A stretch of 64,000 bases of DNA. Source: Brevibacillus panacihumi (lineage in GTDB: Bacteria > Bacillota > Bacilli > Brevibacillales > Brevibacillaceae). Positions 60,242-64,000 of the stretch are shown here, in pieces. Where the stretch lies: positions 124,001 to 188,000 of the forward strand of contig NZ_RHHT01000011.1 in the NCBI RefSeq assembly GCF_003710985.1, read 5' to 3'. Below the pieces are notes generated by a model. It was not told the DNA's origin and ran no database searches. It was given only the letters and a program-made list of their open reading frames with translations. Position 1 is the stretch's first letter; every line of letters starts with the position of its first letter. A program made the translations under genes and the position numbers.

Positions 60242-61615
60242 ATGTTGAAAAAAAACGAAGAACGAAACATTCCTTTCAAGTGCAAAAGATCTTGGTGTAG
60301 TAATCCCTTCATAATCGTAATGATTATGCTTTCCCTGGTTGTTTCCGGATCAATTTTGGAAGAACCACCCGTATTTGCGGCATCGTCAACGGAATCGACC
60401 GCTGCAGAAACGACAGCAGCAGTCAAACTACCATCGATTGGTTCACTCAATCTTTCAATCAGATCAGCCGTTCTGGTGGAACCCGTAACCGGTCAAGTCC
60501 TGTTATCGATAAACGCAGATAAGGCTTACGCTCCGGCAAGTATGACGAAAATGATGACGGGATACATTGTCGCGGATACAGTCAAAAAAGGAGAAATTTC
60601 ATGGAACGACGTTGTAACAATCAAGGAGAATGCTTCTAAAACCATCGGTTCTCGTGTTTATCTTGCGCAAGGGGAAACGCACACTGTCAAGGAACTATAT
60701 ACTGCAATGCTCGTACATTCGGCAAATGACGCTGCGGTTGCTCTTGCGGAATATGTATCGGGATCTGAGCAGCAATTCGTTACGCGAATGAACGAGGAAG
60801 CCAAGCGCATGGGAATGATCCATACTTCCTACATTAATGCGTCGGGACTTGACCGCCTGGATATGCCGAAGCCATTTCGTCCTAAGGAAAACGGAGAGAA
60901 TCTAATGTCCGCAATGGGCGTTGCCACACTGGTTACAGCTATCATTCAGGATCACCCTGAAATTCTGGAGATTACCAGTATCCCGTCCTATCAATTCCGT
61001 TCGTCAGACAGAGAACCCCTTCGAAACACGAACTGGATGCTGGAATCAAATGCGAGCAATCCACAATATAAACAATTCGCATATGAAGGTCTTGACGGAA
61101 TGAAGACAGGATTTACCGACAGTGCCGGTTATTGCTTTGCGGGTACTGCAGAGCGCGATGGAATGCGTTTGATCAGTGTTGTAATGGGAACGGAATCGAT
61201 GACGAAACGATTTACGGAGACGAAAAAAGTGTTGGACTATGGCTTCGATCACTTTGAGGTAAAACAAGTGGCAGCAGCAAACAGCACAGCAAAAGGCGTA
61301 GAAAGCGCTCCTGTTAAAGATGGCGTAAACACAGAGGTTCCGGTAATAACTGAACAAGCCGTTCACTTTATTGTCCCGAAAGGCGCCGATCCTTCTCAGC
61401 TCCCCATTCAGACCCGTATCGAGGTGGATACGCTGACTGCTCCTTTTCATGCTGGGATCAAGGCCGGAACCATTACGTACACGTACCAAATGGAAGGGAT
61501 CGATCAAGTCCAAGAGAAAACGGTTAACCTCATCGCTTCGGACCAGATGGAAAAGGGAGGATGGCTCCGCTTGATGTTCCGTTCTATATGGGAATTTTTT
61601 GCTGGCCTTTTTTGA
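60242..61615 (+). CDS. D-alanyl-D-alanine carboxypeptidase (DacA/PBP5 type)
   Basis: A 457-residue penicillin-binding protein that trims the terminal D-Ala from peptidoglycan stem peptides. A positively charged N-terminus and hydrophobic segment (FIIVMIMLSLVVSG) form the signal peptide, with cleavage near VFA-A. The catalytic SxxK is in PASMTKMMTGY, SxN in HSANDAAVALAE and KTG in DGMKTGFTDSAGYC. A C-terminal PBP5-like beta domain and an amphipathic end (WLRLMFRSIWEFFAGLF) suit membrane anchoring. GGAGAGGAGAG precedes the ATG. Confidence 0.93.
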   Translation: MLKKNEERNIPFKCKRSWCSNPFIIVMIMLSLVVSGSILEEPPVFAASSTESTAAETTAAVKLPSIGSLNLSIRSAVLVEPVTGQVLLSINADKAYAPASMTKMMTGYIVADTVKKGEISWNDVVTIKENASKTIGSRVYLAQGETHTVKELYTAMLVHSANDAAVALAEYVSGSEQQFVTRMNEEAKRMGMIHTSYINASGLDRLDMPKPFRPKENGENLMSAMGVATLVTAIIQDHPEILEITSIPSYQFRSSDREPLRNTNWMLESNASNPQYKQFAYEGLDGMKTGFTDSAGYCFAGTAERDGMRLISVVMGTESMTKRFTETKKVLDYGFDHFEVKQVAAANSTAKGVESAPVKDGVNTEVPVITEQAVHFIVPKGADPSQLPIQTRIEVDTLTAPFHAGIKAGTITYTYQMEGIDQVQEKTVNLIASDQMEKGGWLRLMFRSIWEFFAGLF

Positions 61616-61993
61616 GTTTTCAAGGCAAAAAAATGCCACGCAAAGATGATGCAGGGAGACCCTATGTAAAACCAGTCTGGCAGATTTTGTTTAAAAGTTT
61701 AAGCCCAAAAAAAGGATACGGAAAGACTCGGCATCGTTCGCGATACAAAGTCTTTCCGTTTTTGTTACCTATCATTTTCCACCCGGTTCGGCCACGAATC
61801 TGCACGGCTTACTTGTCGCAGTGGCGAGCCTGCTAGATTCCGCGAAGAACAAAAAACGATGAGGGAGCCGAACCAGATCACGCTTTCGAGGTGATAATAG
61901 TGGAAATAAGCGATGCTTTGTGTGCATGAACTAACAGGCTGTATGAAGCTATGGTAAAATTAGGATATGGTTAGGAGATAGGGGGAGTAACAT
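61616..61993. other. 378-base intergenic region
   Basis: It contains the carboxypeptidase terminator (61718-61766) and otherwise nothing I can support. A frame starting at ATG 61633 (MPRKDDAGRPYVKPVWQIL) runs through the terminator and has no ribosome site. The last 60 bases presumably hold the promoter of the next gene, but no clear -35/-10 pair was recognised. Confidence 0.6.
61718..61766 (+). terminator. Terminator after the D-Ala-D-Ala carboxypeptidase gene
   Basis: ACGGAAAGACT (61718-61728) pairs perfectly with AGTCTTTCCGT (61749-61759), followed by TTTTTGTT. It lies about 100 bases after the stop codon, so the transcript has a long 3' tail. Confidence 0.85.
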
Positions 61994-62830
61994 TTGAACA
62001 AACATAAATTTGGTGTATCTGGAAGTACGATTTTAACAAATCCAGAAAAATTTGACGAATTATTTTGGGATGATATTGACTTAATCGAAATTGGAGAGTT
62101 TCCTAATAAAACGTCTTTCCATGCTTTCTTAGATCTTTGTAGAAAAAAACAAATTCCCTTTGGCGTTCATTCTCCGTTACTGCGAAATGGAAGCAAATAC
62201 GATCTGCTTGAAAAGGTCTCCACCGAACCCATCGTCGCTCGAAAGCAATTGGAAAAAGAGGCTGCGCTATTGTCACGTCTGGGTGCGGAATATATTTTGG
62301 TGCATTTTCCCTATTTTAAGGGTGAAACAAAGGAAGATGTAAACGGGAAGATCGAGAATGGTTTGCAAGAATTGTCCCGAATACAAACTGAATACAGCAT
62401 ACCTATTATATGTGAGCCGAAATTAGGGATTGAACGTTCTGCAAAAGGAATACAGTATCTTGATTCTTTTCCAATGGAAAAATGGGAAAAGTATAACTTG
62501 AAACTCTGCATCGACATAGGTGACTATCTACTTGCAACAGGGGATGAAATAGTAACATATTTAGAGAAGTGGAAGGAACACATTAAAGTTGTTCATTTGC
62601 ACAACGTTGCGTATGAAGGCAATAGATATATGTGGATTCCCGTTCATCCAAGTCATGAGGATGACGGGAATCACTTTAAGATCGCACATATCCTGAGGTT
62701 CTTATCGCAATGCAAAGAAATCCATTTTATATTTGAACATACGCCCCATAGCAACCCTAGCAAAGAATTCGTTCGGCAAGGATATATGTGGACGAGAAAT
62801 ATAGTTAGGCCGAGCAGAACTGACGAGTAA
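61994..62830 (+). CDS. Sugar phosphate isomerase/epimerase-like TIM-barrel protein
   Basis: A 278-residue AP-endonuclease-2/xylose-isomerase-like barrel. Segments in order: KFGVSGSTILTNPEKFDEL, IPFGVHSPLLRNG, EYILVHFPYFKGE, IICEPKLG, LCIDIGDYLLATGD and VVHLHNVAYEGNRYMWIPVH with HEDDGNHF and FIFEHTPHSN. Glu and His residues at the barrel ends suit a divalent metal site. It starts at TTG 61994 behind AGATAGGGGG. The substrate cannot be assigned. It is a single gene with slightly lower GC than its neighbours. Confidence 0.8.
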   Translation: MNKHKFGVSGSTILTNPEKFDELFWDDIDLIEIGEFPNKTSFHAFLDLCRKKQIPFGVHSPLLRNGSKYDLLEKVSTEPIVARKQLEKEAALLSRLGAEYILVHFPYFKGETKEDVNGKIENGLQELSRIQTEYSIPIICEPKLGIERSAKGIQYLDSFPMEKWEKYNLKLCIDIGDYLLATGDEIVTYLEKWKEHIKVVHLHNVAYEGNRYMWIPVHPSHEDDGNHFKIAHILRFLSQCKEIHFIFEHTPHSNPSKEFVRQGYMWTRNIVRPSRTDE

Positions 62831-63002
62831 CCGCTCGACGGATTCAGCAGTTTGTGCACGATGAAATGAAGATTGTAACGAATCATTTTGACAAACGTAA
62901 TTCCATTTTGATGGGGACGCAAAATATTTCAAATCTCAAAACATGGTGTTCCAGCGGCGTTCTTTTTCGCAGAAATCGCTGAAAATGAGCAAAGGAGAAA
63001 AC

Positions 63003-63866
63003 ATGAATGATCCAAGAATTGCCCCAATCTCGCGCAAAACGTTTTTGAGCAAAGCGATAAAATGTTTGGGCGGGATTGTTGGGTTGGGTGCAGCAACAGG
63101 CGCTTACGCATTTGGCTGGGAGCGAACCTGGCTGGATGTAGTTCGAATTCACCTGACAATACCAGGTTTAGGTGATAGTTATAAAGGAACGAAACTGATT
63201 CACTTTAGTGACGCTCATCTCGGACATTATATGGAAACGAGCGACCTGCAAGCAGTCGTCTCTGTGATCCAGAATGAACACCCCGATATCATCTGCTTTA
63301 CTGGTGATTTGGTGGATGAGTCGATTTCTCCTCTTGCCGCTGCAATTCCGATTCTTGACCAGCTGCAGGCCCCCTTGGGAAAATTCGCCGTGCTGGGAAA
63401 CCATGATTATCGAATCAATCAGCAAAAATCAGTGCGAGAAGGTTTGGCGGCATCGGGATTTGAAGTTTTGGAGAACAGACATGTAGCCGTAACGAAAAAC
63501 GGCGAGTCATTATACATGGCAGGAGTCGAGGATGTCTTGCATGGCAAACCCGACTTGGCTCAGGCCATTTCCGACATACCAGAGGGAGAAAAGGTGATTT
63601 TGTTGGTCCACGAACCGGATTTTGCAGATGAAGCTGCCAAATATCCGATTCATTTGCAATTGTCAGGTCACAGTCATGGTGGTCAGGTACGATTGCCCTG
63701 GTTTGGTCACCTCGTGACGCCTCCTCTCGCTCGCAGATATGTACAAGGGCTGTATCGGGTAGGTCCCGACCAGATGCCAGTCTATGTTAACAGGGGATTA
63801 GGAACCACGATATTGCCCGTACGATTTTTTTGCCGCCCGGAAATTACCGTACTTACCTTACAATAG
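63003..63866 (+). CDS. Metallophosphoesterase (YkuE type), probably exported
   Basis: A 287-residue calcineurin-like phosphoesterase. The dimetal ligands are in LIHFSDAHLGH, CFTGDLVDES, VLGNHDYR, LLVHEPDF and LSGHSHGGQVRLPW. The N-terminus has SRKTFLSKAIKCLGGIVGLG, a Tat-like signal with one Arg-Lys instead of twin Arg, as expected for the YkuE/YaeI group, followed by a hydrophobic stretch. ATG 63003 with AAAGGAG upstream is chosen over 62943. Confidence 0.9.
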   Translation: MNDPRIAPISRKTFLSKAIKCLGGIVGLGAATGAYAFGWERTWLDVVRIHLTIPGLGDSYKGTKLIHFSDAHLGHYMETSDLQAVVSVIQNEHPDIICFTGDLVDESISPLAAAIPILDQLQAPLGKFAVLGNHDYRINQQKSVREGLAASGFEVLENRHVAVTKNGESLYMAGVEDVLHGKPDLAQAISDIPEGEKVILLVHEPDFADEAAKYPIHLQLSGHSHGGQVRLPWFGHLVTPPLARRYVQGLYRVGPDQMPVYVNRGLGTTILPVRFFCRPEITVLTLQ

Positions 63867-63914
63867 ATGGGATAATTGATACACTTATGAAAATGCTCGT
63901 TGAACAGAGGAGAG

Positions 63915-63974
63915 ATGGACTACCTGTTTCCTCGTGACGATGCAAATAAAGCGTGGAAGAAGGTGGCGATATGA
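63915..63974 (+). CDS. Possible very short ORF before the last gene
   Basis: A 19-codon frame (MDYLFPRDDANKAWKKVAI) whose TGA overlaps the next ATG. GAGGAG precedes it, but with only two bases of spacing. It could be a coupling leader for the gene at 63971 or have no coding role. Confidence 0.3.
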   Translation: MDYLFPRDDANKAWKKVAI

Positions 63975-64000
63975 GTTGGCAGCTTCCAGTGTCCATAAAA
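63971..64000 (+). CDS. Gene start cut by the window end
   Basis: ATG 63971 with GAAGGTGG upstream opens a frame (MSWQLPVSIK) that leaves the window after ten codons. No family can be assigned. Confidence 0.55.
   Translation, partial: MSWQLPVSIK

Noticed and set aside
61633-61836. A 67-codon frame starting MPRKDDAGRP after the carboxypeptidase
   Set aside because: It has no ribosome site and runs straight through a perfect terminator hairpin.
1-64000. tRNA, rRNA, CRISPR, transposase and prophage signals
   Set aside because: I looked for these by eye and found nothing I can support; a tRNA/rRNA covariance search was not possible here.

Overview
The window reads as one contiguous chromosomal segment of a low-to-mid GC Gram-positive endospore-former of the Bacillales. 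My best guess is Paenibacillaceae, close to Brevibacillus. This rests on very strong purine-rich Shine-Dalgarno sites, frequent TTG/GTG starts, many lipoprotein signal peptides, a CsoR/CopA copper unit, and YitT-, YcdB/YcdC- and CNNM-type proteins. The species call is inference. I found no rRNA, tRNA, CRISPR array, transposase or phage gene. Both ends cut genes: an amidinohydrolase lacks its 5' end at position 3, and a gene starting at 63971 runs out of the window.

Region by region. (1) 3-12859: a co-directional catabolic block with an arginine-deiminase/DDAH-like hydrolase, a polar amino acid ABC importer, two amidohydrolases, a terminator, an RpiR/SIS regulator, a CapA-like phosphatase-fold protein, a serine hydrolase, an MFS carrier and an acyl-CoA ligase. 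(2) 12962-19956: an alpha/beta hydrolase, an Lrp/AsnC regulator divergent from a complete 2-oxoacid dehydrogenase operon (E1 alpha, E1 beta, E2, E3), and a GNAT gene. (3) 19988-22976, minus strand: methionine gamma-lyase behind a good sigma-54 promoter with upstream repeats, followed by a TyrR-like sigma-54 activator that lacks a normal start codon. (4) 23107-26051: SelO and a CNNM/HlyC membrane protein. (5) 26116-37366: a regulator with a GGDEF-like domain and a winged helix, divergent from a peptide-use operon (ornithine cyclodeaminase family, M19 dipeptidase, five-part dipeptide ABC importer, CocE/NonD hydrolase). (6) 37456-40943: a secreted Lys-rich repeat protein with a leader ORF, a two-component system and a GNAT gene. 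(7) 41006-44709: an ECF sigma factor between two YcdB/YcdC-type proteins, one secreted and one membrane-anchored and anti-sigma-like, behind an ECF-type promoter. (8) 44807-48233: small membrane and stress-like genes. (9) 48272-53136: the csoR-copA copper unit with an added nitrite/sulfite reductase-like protein, a broken MerR gene, then an intact MerR gene coupled to a thioredoxin-like protein. (10) 53374-58545: a very large fused activase/dehydratase-type iron-sulfur protein and its partner, the most unusual system here. (11) 58804-64000: a YitT membrane protein, an unknown gene, a DacA-type carboxypeptidase, a TIM-barrel isomerase-like protein and a metallophosphoesterase.

Several units appear to connect. 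Methionine gamma-lyase releases 2-oxobutanoate, a plausible substrate for the nearby 2-oxoacid dehydrogenase. The importers sit beside the hydrolases expected to process their cargo. The metal and thiol genes (csoR, copA, MerR, thioredoxin-like) lie directly before the iron-sulfur activase pair. Families were assigned by reading motifs by eye, without database searches.
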